A stretch of DNA of 64,000 nt. Origin: Desulfuromonas acetexigens (GTDB lineage: Bacteria > Desulfobacterota > Desulfuromonadia > Desulfuromonadales > Trichloromonadaceae). The stretch's first letter is position 1, and the number at the start of each line of letters is the position of its first letter. The stretch covers positions 1 through 64,000 of the forward strand of contig NZ_FOJJ01000038.1 of the NCBI RefSeq assembly GCF_900111775.1. The letters are read 5' to 3'. The translations under genes and the position numbers were made by a program. Below are positions 17,534-26,721 of this stretch, one piece after another. Below the pieces are notes generated by a model. The model worked only from the letters and a program-made list of their open reading frames with translations. It ran no database searches and had not been told where the DNA came from.

Positions 17534-20068
17534 ATGAGCAAAAAGATGCTGATTAACGCCTCCCACTCGGAGGAACACCGGGCGGCCATTGTCGAAGACG
17601 GCGCCCTGACCGAATTGGAAATCGAAGTCGTTGGCCGGGAACAGACCCGGGGCAATATCTACAAGGCGGTGGTGGTCCGGGTCGAAACCGGGCTGCAGGC
17701 CGCCTTTGTCGATTATGGGGCCGACCGTCTCGGCTTTCTGCAGATGGGGGAGATCCACCCCCTCTGCTACCGGCGCAGCGGAGCCGGTGCCGAAAGTAAG
17801 GGACGTCCACGCATCAACGACATCCTGCAACGGGGCCAGGAACTCCTCGTCCAGGTGGTCAAAGAAGAGCGCGGCACCAAGGGGGCGGCCCTGACCACCT
17901 ACCTCTCCCTCCCCGGCCGCTATATGGTGCTGATGCCCGAGAGCGACACCAAGGGGGTCTCGCGCAAGATCGAGGAAGAATCCCAGCGCAAGAAGCTCAA
18001 GAGCTCCATGGCCTCCATGAATTTGCCCGAGAATATGGGCTACATCGTGCGCACCGCCGGGATCGGCCAGACCAAGGAAGAACTCAAGCGCGACTTCGAC
18101 TACCTGTTGCGGGTCTACGACAATATCCAGGAACTGGCCCGGCGCTCCAAGGCTCCGGCGCTGGTCTACAAGGAATCGAACCTGGTCATCCGCATGATCC
18201 GCGACTACTTCAGCGCCGACATCGACGAGGTGCTGGTCGACGATGCCAAGGTTTTCCAGGAGGCCAAGGATTTTTTCCAGCAGGTGATGCCCGAATACGC
18301 CCGCCTAGTCAAACTCCACCAGGAAAAACGCCCGATCTTCTCCCGCTACCAGATCGAAGAACAGATCGAGACCATCAGCAAGAACAAAGTCCCCCTCCCC
18401 TCCGGCGGCTCCATCGTCATCGACAGCACCGAAGCGCTGGTGGCCATCGACGTCAACTCGGGGAAAATGGCTTCCGAGCAGGGGGTCGAAGCCACCGCCT
18501 ACAAGACCAATCTCGAAGCCGCCGCCGAAGTCGGCCGGCAGCTGCGCCTGCGCGACCTGGGCGGTCTGATCGTCATCGACTTTATCGACATGCGCGATCG
18601 GAAACACATTCGCGACGTGGAAAAGTGCCTCAAAGAGGCGCTCAAAATGGATAAGGCGCGGGTCACCATCGGCCACATCAGCAGCCAGTTCAGCCTGCTG
18701 GAGATGAGCCGCCAGCGGATCAAGGCGACCCTCGCCGAAGGGGCCTTTCTCACCTGCCCACACTGCGAAGGGAGCGGCCGGATCAAGAGCACCGAGGCCC
18801 AAGCGGTGGCCTTCATGCGCAAACTGCAGACGGGGATCGCCAAGGGTCAGATCGGCTTGGCCGAAGGGGATGTGCCGATGGAAGTCGCCACCTACCTGCT
18901 CAACTCCCGGCGCGAGGAGCTGCTGCTCATGGAGCGCCAGCACAAACTCGCCATCGTCATCCGCGGCTGCAAGGATCTCAAACCGGGCCAGTTCGAGCTG
19001 ACCTTTGCCAAACGGGAAAAGGAAGAGCAGGCGGCGGAATTTGTCGACGCGACCCTCTTCACCCGAGCGGCGGCAGAGGATTACGGACGTCCGACCACCG
19101 AAGAGGTGGAGGATCTGCCCGCCGAGGAGATGGAGACGGAAGCCGTCGCTGAAGCCGACAGCGAGGTGGAAGTTACCGAAGTTGCCGAAGGAAGCGAAGA
19201 GGCGCCGAAGAAAAAACGTAAGCGGCGCCGGCGCAAGAAAAAGAATGGCACGTCCGCCGAAACTCCGTCTGGCGATGAGACGGCGGAGGGTACGGACGAT
19301 GAGGATGAAGAGGAAGAACTTCCCCCGGAAGTTCCCTCCGACCAGCCGCAAGAATCGACGGAAATCTCCGCCGAGGCGGCGGAAGGCCAAAATTCCGAAT
19401 CACCCGTGCAAGAAGAAGCCAAACCCGCCAAGAAACGCCGTCGCCGTCGCAAGAAACCGGCTGGGGCCCCGACTTCCCCGTCTGAAACCGAAGGGTCGGA
19501 TTCCGGCGATGCTCCGCCGATTTCGACGGACGCGACAGAGGAAAAAGTCGAGACCACTTTACCGATGGCCGCCCAATCGGAAATGCTCCAGCAGCCGGAA
19601 CCCGGAACGACGGATGGGGCGCTGGAGACGGAAAGTACGCCCAAGAAAAGACCGACGCGCAGTCGGAGCCGCAAACCGGCCGGGCGGGCCACTTCTGCCC
19701 CGGAAACCCCTTCCCCCGCGGATGTCGGGACCGAAACCGGACCGAAACCTGAAGAGACCGCAGCGGCAGGGCCTGCGCCGATAGCGGCCGACCAAGAGCA
19801 AGCGCCCGTCGCCAAACCGGCCCGAAAACCCCGCGCCCCACGGAAGAAGGCAGCGGAACCGGCCACCGACGAAGCGGTCGCGAAAGATGAAGCCAAGACT
19901 GCGGAGGAAACAGAAAAACCCAAACCCAAAAGGGCGCCGCGCCCCCGAAAAGCCCCGGTGACAGCTCCCGAGATCGGGGAGCCCGAGGCGAAACCCCCAC
20001 GCCGCGCCCCACGTAAGAAGGCGACGGAAACGCCCCCGGTCGATGAAACGACCAAGGACGCAACCTGA
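17534..20068 (+). CDS. rng: Ribonuclease E/G with long charged disordered tail
   Basis: An endoribonuclease of 844 residues that processes and decays mRNA and rRNA. The first 510 residues form the catalytic core: an S1-type RNA-binding domain (about 35-125), the Mg-binding aspartates D306 (AIDVNSGK) and D352 (FIDMRDR), and the zinc link C408/C411 (CPHC). The remaining 330 residues are low-complexity, with Glu/Ala/Pro-rich segments broken by Lys/Arg clusters such as KKKRKRRRRKKK. RNase E tails of this kind bind RNA and partner proteins, and the tail makes this closer to RNase E than to short RNase G. The ATG at 17534 has AAGGA upstream. Naming it rng or rne is a matter of convention. Confidence 0.9.
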   Translation: MSKKMLINASHSEEHRAAIVEDGALTELEIEVVGREQTRGNIYKAVVVRVETGLQAAFVDYGADRLGFLQMGEIHPLCYRRSGAGAESKGRPRINDILQRGQELLVQVVKEERGTKGAALTTYLSLPGRYMVLMPESDTKGVSRKIEEESQRKKLKSSMASMNLPENMGYIVRTAGIGQTKEELKRDFDYLLRVYDNIQELARRSKAPALVYKESNLVIRMIRDYFSADIDEVLVDDAKVFQEAKDFFQQVMPEYARLVKLHQEKRPIFSRYQIEEQIETISKNKVPLPSGGSIVIDSTEALVAIDVNSGKMASEQGVEATAYKTNLEAAAEVGRQLRLRDLGGLIVIDFIDMRDRKHIRDVEKCLKEALKMDKARVTIGHISSQFSLLEMSRQRIKATLAEGAFLTCPHCEGSGRIKSTEAQAVAFMRKLQTGIAKGQIGLAEGDVPMEVATYLLNSRREELLLMERQHKLAIVIRGCKDLKPGQFELTFAKREKEEQAAEFVDATLFTRAAAEDYGRPTTEEVEDLPAEEMETEAVAEADSEVEVTEVAEGSEEAPKKKRKRRRRKKKNGTSAETPSGDETAEGTDDEDEEEELPPEVPSDQPQESTEISAEAAEGQNSESPVQEEAKPAKKRRRRRKKPAGAPTSPSETEGSDSGDAPPISTDATEEKVETTLPMAAQSEMLQQPEPGTTDGALETESTPKKRPTRSRSRKPAGRATSAPETPSPADVGTETGPKPEETAAAGPAPIAADQEQAPVAKPARKPRAPRKKAAEPATDEAVAKDEAKTAEETEKPKPKRAPRPRKAPVTAPEIGEPEAKPPRRAPRKKATETPPVDETTKDAT

Positions 20069-20074
20069 TACACG

Positions 20075-20109
20075 GCAAAAGGCCGGAGCGACAAGCTCCG
20101 GCCTTTTGC
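20075..20109 (+). terminator. Bidirectional rho-independent terminator
   Basis: A perfect 14-bp stem (20075-20088 with 20096-20109) with loop CGACAAG. The stem ends in AAAA/TTTT on both strands, so it can stop the ribonuclease transcript and the converging EFR1 transcript. Confidence 0.85.
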
Positions 20110-20140
20110 ATTCACGGGCACCAGCTTCCTGAACAAAAAC

Positions 20141-20971
20141 CTATAGGAAGATCCCGGTCTCCTTGGCTTCGGCACTCTCCTTTGCCATCGTCTGGATGCG
20201 GGTTTCCACAGCGGCTCCATCGTAGGGATAAGCCCCGACCGGGCAATGACGGGTACATTGCTGACAGAGGATGCAGGAGTCGTCGATTACCGGGAAGGGA
20301 TCGAGACGGATCGCCTCCACCGGGCAGATTTGCACACACTCCCCGCAGCGGGTGCAGATATTTTTATCCGCCGCGCGCAGCGGCTGCATCGCCTTGATCG
20401 CGGCCAGACTCTTGGCGGCGGATTGTGCTTTGAGCGCGGGGGGAAGATAGTCGAGCCGCTCCGCAGGCAGGATTTCCGTCCGGCCGCGCGCGATCTTGGT
20501 CAACACGCTCTCTACCAACGCCTCTATCCGGTTCAGATCCCCGGCGTTGGGCCGTCCGGCCGCCAGGGGCTGGAAGGACTGCCACAGGGAGGAATGCTCG
20601 GCCAGCACTTTGGCGGCGCCGAGAACGGCAAAGCCCGGTTCCGTAAGGCACGCCGCCATCTCGGGAAGGGCGAGGCCGCTGGTCACCGCCCCCCAGGTGA
20701 CGAAGGGGACCGCGAAACCGCTGGTAGCGGGCAGGGAACGGACGAAATCTTCCACCAGCGGCACGGCATGGTCGCAATAGACGGGACTACCGAGCCACAG
20801 GCAGAAGGGTTGCGCGTCCGAGACGAACGACGCGGCCGGGTTTTGCCGCCGTGCCAGATCGAGCAGGCTCACCGATTGGCCCCGATCCCGCAGAAAATCC
20901 CCAATCGCCTCAGCGACTTGCCGGGTGGTTCCCGCCGGGGAAAAATAGACGATTCGATGTGTGATGGTCAT
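20141..20971 (-). CDS. EFR1-type flavodoxin-ferredoxin fusion protein
   Basis: A cytoplasmic electron-transfer protein of 276 residues. The N-terminal 160 residues form a flavodoxin-like domain beginning with the FMN-phosphate loop FSPAGTTRQVA. The C-terminal part holds two 4Fe-4S ferredoxin motifs, CTRCGECVQICP and CILCQQCTRHCP. This arrangement is that of the EFR1 family, whose exact partners are not generally known. The ATG at 20971 has AAGGGA before it; a longer frame from 21103 overlaps the Smr gene and is rejected. It lies last in a minus-strand run after the Smr gene, 34 bases away. Confidence 0.85.
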   Translation of the reverse strand: MTITHRIVYFSPAGTTRQVAEAIGDFLRDRGQSVSLLDLARRQNPAASFVSDAQPFCLWLGSPVYCDHAVPLVEDFVRSLPATSGFAVPFVTWGAVTSGLALPEMAACLTEPGFAVLGAAKVLAEHSSLWQSFQPLAAGRPNAGDLNRIEALVESVLTKIARGRTEILPAERLDYLPPALKAQSAAKSLAAIKAMQPLRAADKNICTRCGECVQICPVEAIRLDPFPVIDDSCILCQQCTRHCPVGAYPYDGAAVETRIQTMAKESAEAKETGIFL

Positions 20972-21005
20972 GATCTTCCCTTTCCTTGAGATCTCTTGAT
21001 CAGCG

Positions 21006-21701
21006 CTAGTCGCGAGGGGGCAGGTTTTTCTCGGCGCTCTTGAGAAAAACCGCCAGCGCCCCGTCGCCGCCGAACTGGCGCGGCGCCCTGCCCCACTCGG
21101 CAACGCGGGCGCGCCCCTCGCCGGCCAGATAGCCTTCGATGGCGGCGCGCAGCACCGGTTCGCTCTCGGAACGCAGTCCTTTGCCGGTGACGATCAGGAG
21201 CGTCTTGCGCCCGTGATAAGCAGCGTTGTCGAGAAAATGGCCCACTCGTTCCAGAGCCTCTTCCCGGCTCAAGCCGTGCAGGTCGAGGGTTGCCTCGGGC
21301 ATCAGCTTACCCCGGGCGAGGAGTTTCATACGGCGCGGCGTGACGGTGGGGACGGCTTCGTCCTCCTCGGGAAACTGGTCGCTGAAAACCGCATCGAGTT
21401 GACCAAGGGCGGCGACGAAAAGGTCGGCGTCGCCGACCGGCGCCGAGGGCGGGTCTTCGACCGGGGGCATGGTTGGCCGGGGCGTTTCGCGCTCCTGGGC
21501 TTTCAGCTTACGGACCCCGATCCGCGCCATTTCTTCGGTGAAGGCGACCGGTTCCTCCGGCGCGACGGAGCGCGGTGAAGGGGCAGCTTTCGCCGGAGGG
21601 GATGGCTCCGGAGCGGAAACGCAAAACCCCTTCAAATCCTTGAAGGGGTTATTGCGCATTTGCGTCGTTTTTTCCGGTTTGCGGTCTTTTTTCTCTTTCA
21701 C
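21006..21701 (-). CDS. Smr-domain protein
   Basis: A protein of 231 residues starting with GTG at 21701, two bases after the stop of the upstream TPR gene, with AGAGGCG as ribosome-binding site. The first 140 residues are proline-rich and probably unstructured. The C-terminal 85 residues form an Smr domain: LDLHGLSREEAL and TGKGLRSE. Smr domains, named after the MutS2 C-terminus, are nicking or RNA/DNA-cleaving modules; stand-alone members have been tied to DNA repair and to ribosome rescue. The HGxxR-type loop common in the family is not clear here, so activity is uncertain. It is likely translationally coupled to the TPR gene. Confidence 0.85.
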   Translation of the reverse strand: MKEKKDRKPEKTTQMRNNPFKDLKGFCVSAPEPSPPAKAAPSPRSVAPEEPVAFTEEMARIGVRKLKAQERETPRPTMPPVEDPPSAPVGDADLFVAALGQLDAVFSDQFPEEDEAVPTVTPRRMKLLARGKLMPEATLDLHGLSREEALERVGHFLDNAAYHGRKTLLIVTGKGLRSESEPVLRAAIEGYLAGEGRARVAEWGRAPRQFGGDGALAVFLKSAEKNLPPRD

Positions 21702-21703
21702 GC

Positions 21704-22429
21704 CTAACGCCTCTGAATTTTGCGCCGCCCCTGCATGGCCTTGGTCTGCTGCTTGATGAGGGTGCCCTGGCTTTCCAGGTGAAACTGGTACCAGAGATCG
21801 CCGAATTCCTGCATCTTCATCTTCTTGCCCGCCTTGAGCAGATCAAGGTTTTCCTGCAGGGTGTCGTTGCCACCGACCTTCTTGATCCCCTTTTCCATGA
21901 CCGCGATGGCCCTGTCCTTCTGGCCGATCTTTTCCAGACAGTAGGCGTAGAGGTTCCAGATCATCGGTTCTTTGCGGCTGGCGGCGGTCGCCTTTTCGAA
22001 GGTATCCCGCATCTTTTCGGGCTTGTTACGCTTCATGTAGCAGATGCCGAGCATGCCCATAGCGACCCAATGGCGGACAAAGCCCTTTTGCAGGTAGTCG
22101 AAAGCCTCGTTGAAGTCCCGTTTGAGATAGAGGATGGTGCCGATCTGGGCATTGAGCTGCCCCTTGATGTAGAACTGCCACTTGGCGTACTTGAAACCGC
22201 CTTGCAGGGCCTTGACCGCCTTTTCCGCACGCCCGGCCTGCAGATCACGCTGGGCGCCCTCCATCAGGATGCCGATCTTCTTCATAATGAAGCGGGTCAT
22301 CAGGAAATAGAGGAGGAAAAAGGTCACGATCGAGGCGGCGGCGGCGATCCAGGGTTCGACGCCGGCAAACAGAGTCAGTCCCAGATGCACCAGGACGGAA
22401 GCGAGCAGGGAAAGGGCGAGATTAAGCAT
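21704..22429 (-). CDS. Membrane-anchored TPR protein
   Basis: A protein of 241 residues with two hydrophobic helices at the N-terminus (about 3-22 and 28-47) and a cytoplasmic helical region with three or four tetratricopeptide-like repeats (about 60-195: AQRDLQAGRAEKAVKAL, YLKRDFNEAFDYLQKGF, CLEKIGQKDRAIAVMEKG). TPRs mediate protein-protein contacts, so it may be a scaffold at the inner membrane. The partner is unknown. Two bases separate it from the Smr gene, so the two are probably cotranslated. Confidence 0.75.
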   Translation of the reverse strand: MLNLALSLLASVLVHLGLTLFAGVEPWIAAAASIVTFFLLYFLMTRFIMKKIGILMEGAQRDLQAGRAEKAVKALQGGFKYAKWQFYIKGQLNAQIGTILYLKRDFNEAFDYLQKGFVRHWVAMGMLGICYMKRNKPEKMRDTFEKATAASRKEPMIWNLYAYCLEKIGQKDRAIAVMEKGIKKVGGNDTLQENLDLLKAGKKMKMQEFGDLWYQFHLESQGTLIKQQTKAMQGRRKIQRR

Positions 22430-22535
22430 TCTTCGGAGGGTCCTTTCGGGAAGCGTTGGCTTGCGCTGTCAAAGCCTGCGGAGTGTAGCAATCCGCCCCA
22501 CAAAAGTCAAAGGGATATCCCGCGCGCTGCGGCCT

Positions 22536-23309
22536 TCAACGCGGCAGGCGGGGATGGCACACCAGCCGGTCGATGCCGAGGGCGGCGAGGTCGGCAGGGA
22601 GGGAATCGTGACGGAGAAACTGGGTGTTCCCCCCTTGCAGCAGGGGGATCGCCGTTTCGTCGCAGCTCAGGGTAAAGACCTCGCCGCAGGGGGCGGGGCA
22701 ATCCGCTCCGCCGGGCTCCTCGCGAAAGGGGCAATGACGGCCGCTGGTGACCATGGCGTAGGGATGATGCAGGGAGGCGCGAAGGCCGGGCGGCAGCGGC
22801 GCCAGGCCTTGCAGAAGGTTATCCAGTTCGACCCGGTGGATGCCCAACTCCGCCAGCAGCGCGGCGCTCTCGCGGCCGTGCCAGCGGCTTTGGCGGAAAT
22901 AGGCGCGCTGCTCGGCGGTCAGTTCCAGATCGAGGATGCGTGGCCCGCGCTTCTGACCGGAGAGGGCGCGACCAAGGATGATCGGGATGTCGGGGATCAG
23001 GGAGCGGGCAGGTTCCAGGGCGCCCCAGTCGGAGATGAGCAGTTCATCCCCGGCCTGCAGCCAGCGCGCCGCCGCCACCAGTAGCGATCGCAGGCGCGGC
23101 AGCACCGGCTCGATCAAAACCGGGGTGACTAAAGTGAAGGTGCGGCCGTCACTATGGGCGGCGCGGCAGGCCCGCTCGGCGGCTTCGGGCGTGGGGAGCA
23201 GCCAGGGACAGAACTCGGCGCCGAAGTAGATCCGGGCATAGCCCTCGGGGAGCGGTTCCTCGGGACGGGGAAGAAAAAATGCCCGCTCGGGATCAGCTGC
23301 GATTGCCAT
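22536..23309 (-). CDS. U32-peptidase/UbiV-like protein, uncertain
   Basis: A cytoplasmic protein of 257 residues. The C-terminal half contains SGRHCPFREEPGGADCPAPC, a cysteine cluster placed much like the one in the U32 peptidase and UbiV families, preceded by a beta/alpha pattern (LLISDWGALE, IPIILGRALSG) that fits their barrel. It is shorter than typical U32 proteins. Cysteine ligands of this kind hold a 4Fe-4S cluster in UbiU/UbiV, so an oxygen-independent hydroxylation or RNA-modification role is conceivable but not shown. Its start overlaps the end of the mltD gene by 17 bases, so the two are probably translationally coupled. Confidence 0.5.
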   Translation of the reverse strand: MAIAADPERAFFLPRPEEPLPEGYARIYFGAEFCPWLLPTPEAAERACRAAHSDGRTFTLVTPVLIEPVLPRLRSLLVAAARWLQAGDELLISDWGALEPARSLIPDIPIILGRALSGQKRGPRILDLELTAEQRAYFRQSRWHGRESAALLAELGIHRVELDNLLQGLAPLPPGLRASLHHPYAMVTSGRHCPFREEPGGADCPAPCGEVFTLSCDETAIPLLQGGNTQFLRHDSLPADLAALGIDRLVCHPRLPR

Positions 23310-24951
23310 CGCGCACCAAAAGGGTCAGCTTGTCGCCCGGGCGCAGGATGTGATTCTTCGCCAACCGGTTCCAGCTCTGAATCCGCTCCGCCGAAACCGC
23401 AAATTTGCGGCCAATGGCCGACAGGGTATCCCCCGATTTGACCCGGTAGACGATCTTGCGCTCCCCCTTGACGGCGGCCGTCTTTTTCCCGGCGGCCTTG
23501 ACCTTGGCCACCTTGAGAATCTGGCCGGGACGCAGGGTACTTTTGGCGGTCAAACCGTTCCAGGCCCGCAGTTCTTTCTCGCCGGTGCCGAAACGCCGGG
23601 AAATCGCCCACAGGGTATCCCCCTTGCGTATCTTGTAGGTTTTACTGGCCGTCGGCGTTGACTTCCTTTGGGCTTCGGCCGTCCCCGGCATGCCTGGATG
23701 CAGCGGCAGAAGAAGAACCGATCCCAGGGGGAGGATTCGGGGATTTTTCAGCTTATTGAGGGCGATCAGATCACCTTGCCGCAAATTGTAGCGACGGGCG
23801 ATGGTGGAAAGCGTATCCCCCTTGGCAACCTGGTGGCGGTGATAATTGGCCCGGCGATCGGATGGAATCTGGGCATAGAGTTTCTCGAAGCGGGATTTGC
23901 TCCCGGCAGGGATGCGCAACTCGTAATCCTTCGCATGGGGCGGCGTACACCAACGCTTGAGTTCCGGGTTTAACGCCCGCAGTTCCTCGGTAGAAATCTC
24001 GCAGAGTTGCGCCGCCAGCTCGAGATCGGTCGCTTCGGGAAGACGCACGACGTCATAGGTGAAAGGCTCGGCTGCAGGAAGATCGGTGAAACCGTAGGCG
24101 GCGGGATCGCGGACGATAGTCAACACCGCCAACAACTTGGGAACATAGTTTCTCGTTTCGTCCCGCAGGGAAGAGTTGTCGCAGAGTTCCCAGAAATCCT
24201 CGGCACCGTTTTCGTCCATGGCCCGGGAAATCCGACCGCCGCCGGCGTTATAGGCGGCCACGGCCAGATACCAGTCGCCGTCGAAACGGTCGTAAAGCTC
24301 ACTGAGAAAACGGGCCGCGGCCCGGGTCGATTTCTCGAAATCGCGCCGTTCATCCCGCCATTCGTCATTGTTCAGACCGTAAATCTCGGCGGTGCTTTGA
24401 ATGAACTGCCAGGGACCGGCGGCATGGGCATGGCTGTAGGCGTGGGGATTGAATCCCGACTCGACCAGGGCGAGATAGGTCAGATCCTGGGGCAGGCCTT
24501 CCTCTTGGAAAATTCGGCGCATGAAGGGGATGTAGCGTTCGGCCCGGTGCAAGAGACGGGCGAAGACCTCCCGCCCTTCCCCGGTGTAATAGTCGATATA
24601 GGAACGCACCTGCTCGTTATCGACCAGGGGAAAATCGAAAATCAGTTCATCCTTGAGCAGGGTCAGCCCTTCGTGCCCCGCCCGGGGGGGAGCGTCGTCG
24701 GCCAGATGCAGATGTTCGAGGACATCCCCAACCTCATCGGGAGAAGGTTCCTGCGGTCGGGAAGGGCGAGGTTCGGCCAGGACCGAATAATTGGGGCGTC
24801 CGGGCACCTTGCGCGGCGGCTGAATCAGCTCGCTCTTGGCGGCGGCGGACTCCTCCGTCGCCGGGGGGGGTAAGGCCGTTTGCGGATTTTGCGTCCCCGG
24901 CAGACAGCCGGCCAACATCACAAGGAACAAAAACAGCAGGACAAATTTCAT
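23293..24951 (-). CDS. mltD: Membrane-bound lytic transglycosylase D with LysM repeats
   Basis: A lipoprotein of 552 residues that cleaves the glycan strands of peptidoglycan. The signal peptide ends in a lipobox (LAGCL). The SLT domain shows the catalytic glutamate in ESGFNPHAYS, the GPWQFI motif and AAYNAGGGR, as in the MltD family. Three LysM repeats for peptidoglycan binding follow (near 360-400, 430-475 and 500-545), each with the GDTL motif. The ATG at 24951 has GAGGAG before it. It follows hflX on the same strand with 53 bases between and overlaps the next gene. Confidence 0.92.
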   Translation of the reverse strand: MKFVLLFLFLVMLAGCLPGTQNPQTALPPPATEESAAAKSELIQPPRKVPGRPNYSVLAEPRPSRPQEPSPDEVGDVLEHLHLADDAPPRAGHEGLTLLKDELIFDFPLVDNEQVRSYIDYYTGEGREVFARLLHRAERYIPFMRRIFQEEGLPQDLTYLALVESGFNPHAYSHAHAAGPWQFIQSTAEIYGLNNDEWRDERRDFEKSTRAAARFLSELYDRFDGDWYLAVAAYNAGGGRISRAMDENGAEDFWELCDNSSLRDETRNYVPKLLAVLTIVRDPAAYGFTDLPAAEPFTYDVVRLPEATDLELAAQLCEISTEELRALNPELKRWCTPPHAKDYELRIPAGSKSRFEKLYAQIPSDRRANYHRHQVAKGDTLSTIARRYNLRQGDLIALNKLKNPRILPLGSVLLLPLHPGMPGTAEAQRKSTPTASKTYKIRKGDTLWAISRRFGTGEKELRAWNGLTAKSTLRPGQILKVAKVKAAGKKTAAVKGERKIVYRVKSGDTLSAIGRKFAVSAERIQSWNRLAKNHILRPGDKLTLLVRDGNRS

Positions 24952-25004
24952 CGGTGGTTCTCCTCGAAGGGCGCGCTCCCGGCCGAAACCGGCGGCGCGC
25001 TTCT

Positions 25005-26633
25005 TCAATCGTCGTCAGGCCAGAAACGTCGCTGCAATTCGGCGAGCAGGCCGTCGAAAGTGCGGCGGTCCAGGGCGCTGACCGGCACGGCGTCGAAACG
25101 CCGGCACAGGGGAGCGACTTCCTCCGGCGGCACCTGATCGGTCTTGTTGAAGACCAGCAGCCGGGGAATGCGGTCCAGTTCGAGTTCGCCGAGAATCCGC
25201 TCCACCGCCTGGATATGATCCTCGAAGCGGGGGTTGGAAAGGTCGACGACATGCAGCAACAGATCGGCGTCCTCCAGTTCCTCCAAGGTGGCTTTGAAGG
25301 CACCGAGCAGGCTTTTCGGGAGTTTACGGATAAAACCGACGGTGTCGGTGATGATGACTTCCCGTTCCATGGGAAAACGCAGCCGGCGGGTGGAGGTGTC
25401 GAGGGTGGCGAAGAGCAGATCTTCGGTAAAGACTTTGCTTTGGGTGAGGGCGTTGAGCAGGGTCGACTTGCCGGCGTTGGTGTAGCCGACGATGGAAATG
25501 ATGGGCACCTCGGCGCGGATGCGGCGCTGACGGCGTTGCAAGCGCCCCCGGGCGAGGTTGGCGAGCTGTTTTTCGAGGCGGGCAATGCGCTCGCGAATGC
25601 GCCGTCGGTCGATCTCCAGCTTGGTCTCGCCGGGACCGCGCCCGCCGATCCCCCCCATCAGCCGGGACATGGCGGTCCCCCGGCCGATCAGCCGGGGCAT
25701 GATGTATTTGAGCTGGGCCAGCTCCACCTGCACCTTGCCGTCCAGGGTATGGGCGCGGCGGGCGAAGATGTCGAGAATCAGCTGGCTGCGGTCGATAACC
25801 TTGATTTCGGTGATGGCCGAGATGGATCGCACCTGCACCGGCGACAGATCCTGATCGAAAATCAGCACCGTCGCCCGCTGCTGCAGGGCGCGGATAATGA
25901 CCTCCTTGACCTTCCCCTCCCCCATCAGGTACTTGGGGTTGAGCTGGCGGGGACGCTGCACCACCCGGTCGAGGACCACCACGTCAGCGGTGCGGGCGAG
26001 TTCGGCCAGTTCGTCGAGGGAATCCTCCGTCTCTTGGCGCGGCGCCAGGCTGACGGAGATGAGAATCGCCCGCTCGCGACCGTCGGAGAGATCGATGGTG
26101 TCGTCGACCTTGCGTTCCAGTTCCCCTTCGAGGGCGCGGGTGAAGGCGGCGAAATCGAGGTCGAGATCGTGGATCGACGGAACGCTCTCCACCTCGACAG
26201 TCTCGCCGCCGGTCACCGGCGGCAGCAGATGGGCATAATCGACCCGGCCGGGGAGACCGTCTTGGCCCACCGCCAGCGCGACCATGAGATCGAGGCGCAA
26301 CAGCGCCAGGTCGGTGAGGTCATCCTGGGAGAGGGGTTCGCCTTTGAGGTGGGTATGAATGCAGCGCAGACCACGCAGGCCGCCGCGACCAAGGCCGTAG
26401 CCGGAGAGGTCGGGAATGACGATTTCGCGGTCATCGCCAACGATGACGTGTTGGATCTCCCCCTGGCGATCGATGATCACCCCGACCTGGCGGCGCAGGT
26501 CGAAGGCGCGCTCGGTCAGATAACGGGCGAGCTCGACGGAGATCACCTGGTCGACGGGAATGCGCCGCCGTTGGATGCGCTCCAGAGCCTGGATCTGCCC
26601 GGCCTTGAGGCCGGAGATATTGCCGTGAATCAC
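25005..26633 (-). CDS. hflX: Ribosome-associated GTPase HflX
   Basis: HflX binds the 50S subunit and splits stalled or stressed ribosomes. The protein has 542 residues, longer than the roughly 430 of E. coli because of an N-terminal extension of about 150 residues, which I recall from other delta-proteobacteria. The HflX domain (LNPKYLMGEGKV, VEIDRRRIR-like stretch) precedes the G domain with G1 GYTNAGKST, DTVGFIR and NKTD. The start is GTG at 26633 with GAGGCGAG upstream. Downstream genes mltD and the U32-like gene are on the same strand. Confidence 0.93.
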   Translation of the reverse strand: MIHGNISGLKAGQIQALERIQRRRIPVDQVISVELARYLTERAFDLRRQVGVIIDRQGEIQHVIVGDDREIVIPDLSGYGLGRGGLRGLRCIHTHLKGEPLSQDDLTDLALLRLDLMVALAVGQDGLPGRVDYAHLLPPVTGGETVEVESVPSIHDLDLDFAAFTRALEGELERKVDDTIDLSDGRERAILISVSLAPRQETEDSLDELAELARTADVVVLDRVVQRPRQLNPKYLMGEGKVKEVIIRALQQRATVLIFDQDLSPVQVRSISAITEIKVIDRSQLILDIFARRAHTLDGKVQVELAQLKYIMPRLIGRGTAMSRLMGGIGGRGPGETKLEIDRRRIRERIARLEKQLANLARGRLQRRQRRIRAEVPIISIVGYTNAGKSTLLNALTQSKVFTEDLLFATLDTSTRRLRFPMEREVIITDTVGFIRKLPKSLLGAFKATLEELEDADLLLHVVDLSNPRFEDHIQAVERILGELELDRIPRLLVFNKTDQVPPEEVAPLCRRFDAVPVSALDRRTFDGLLAELQRRFWPDDD

Positions 26634-26672
26634 CGCTCGCCTCGTATGGGCAAGGGCAGAAGGGCTTCAACG

Positions 26673-26696
26673 AAAAAGGGGCCTTTCCGGCCCCTT
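26673..26696 (-). terminator. Rho-independent terminator after fabI
   Basis: Stem AAGGGGCC/GGCCCCTT (26676-26683 with 26689-26696), loop TTTCC, followed on the minus strand by five T. It separates fabI from hflX. Confidence 0.8.
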
Positions 26697-26721
26697 GCTC
26701 GAAGAATTTCAAAAAGGGGGG

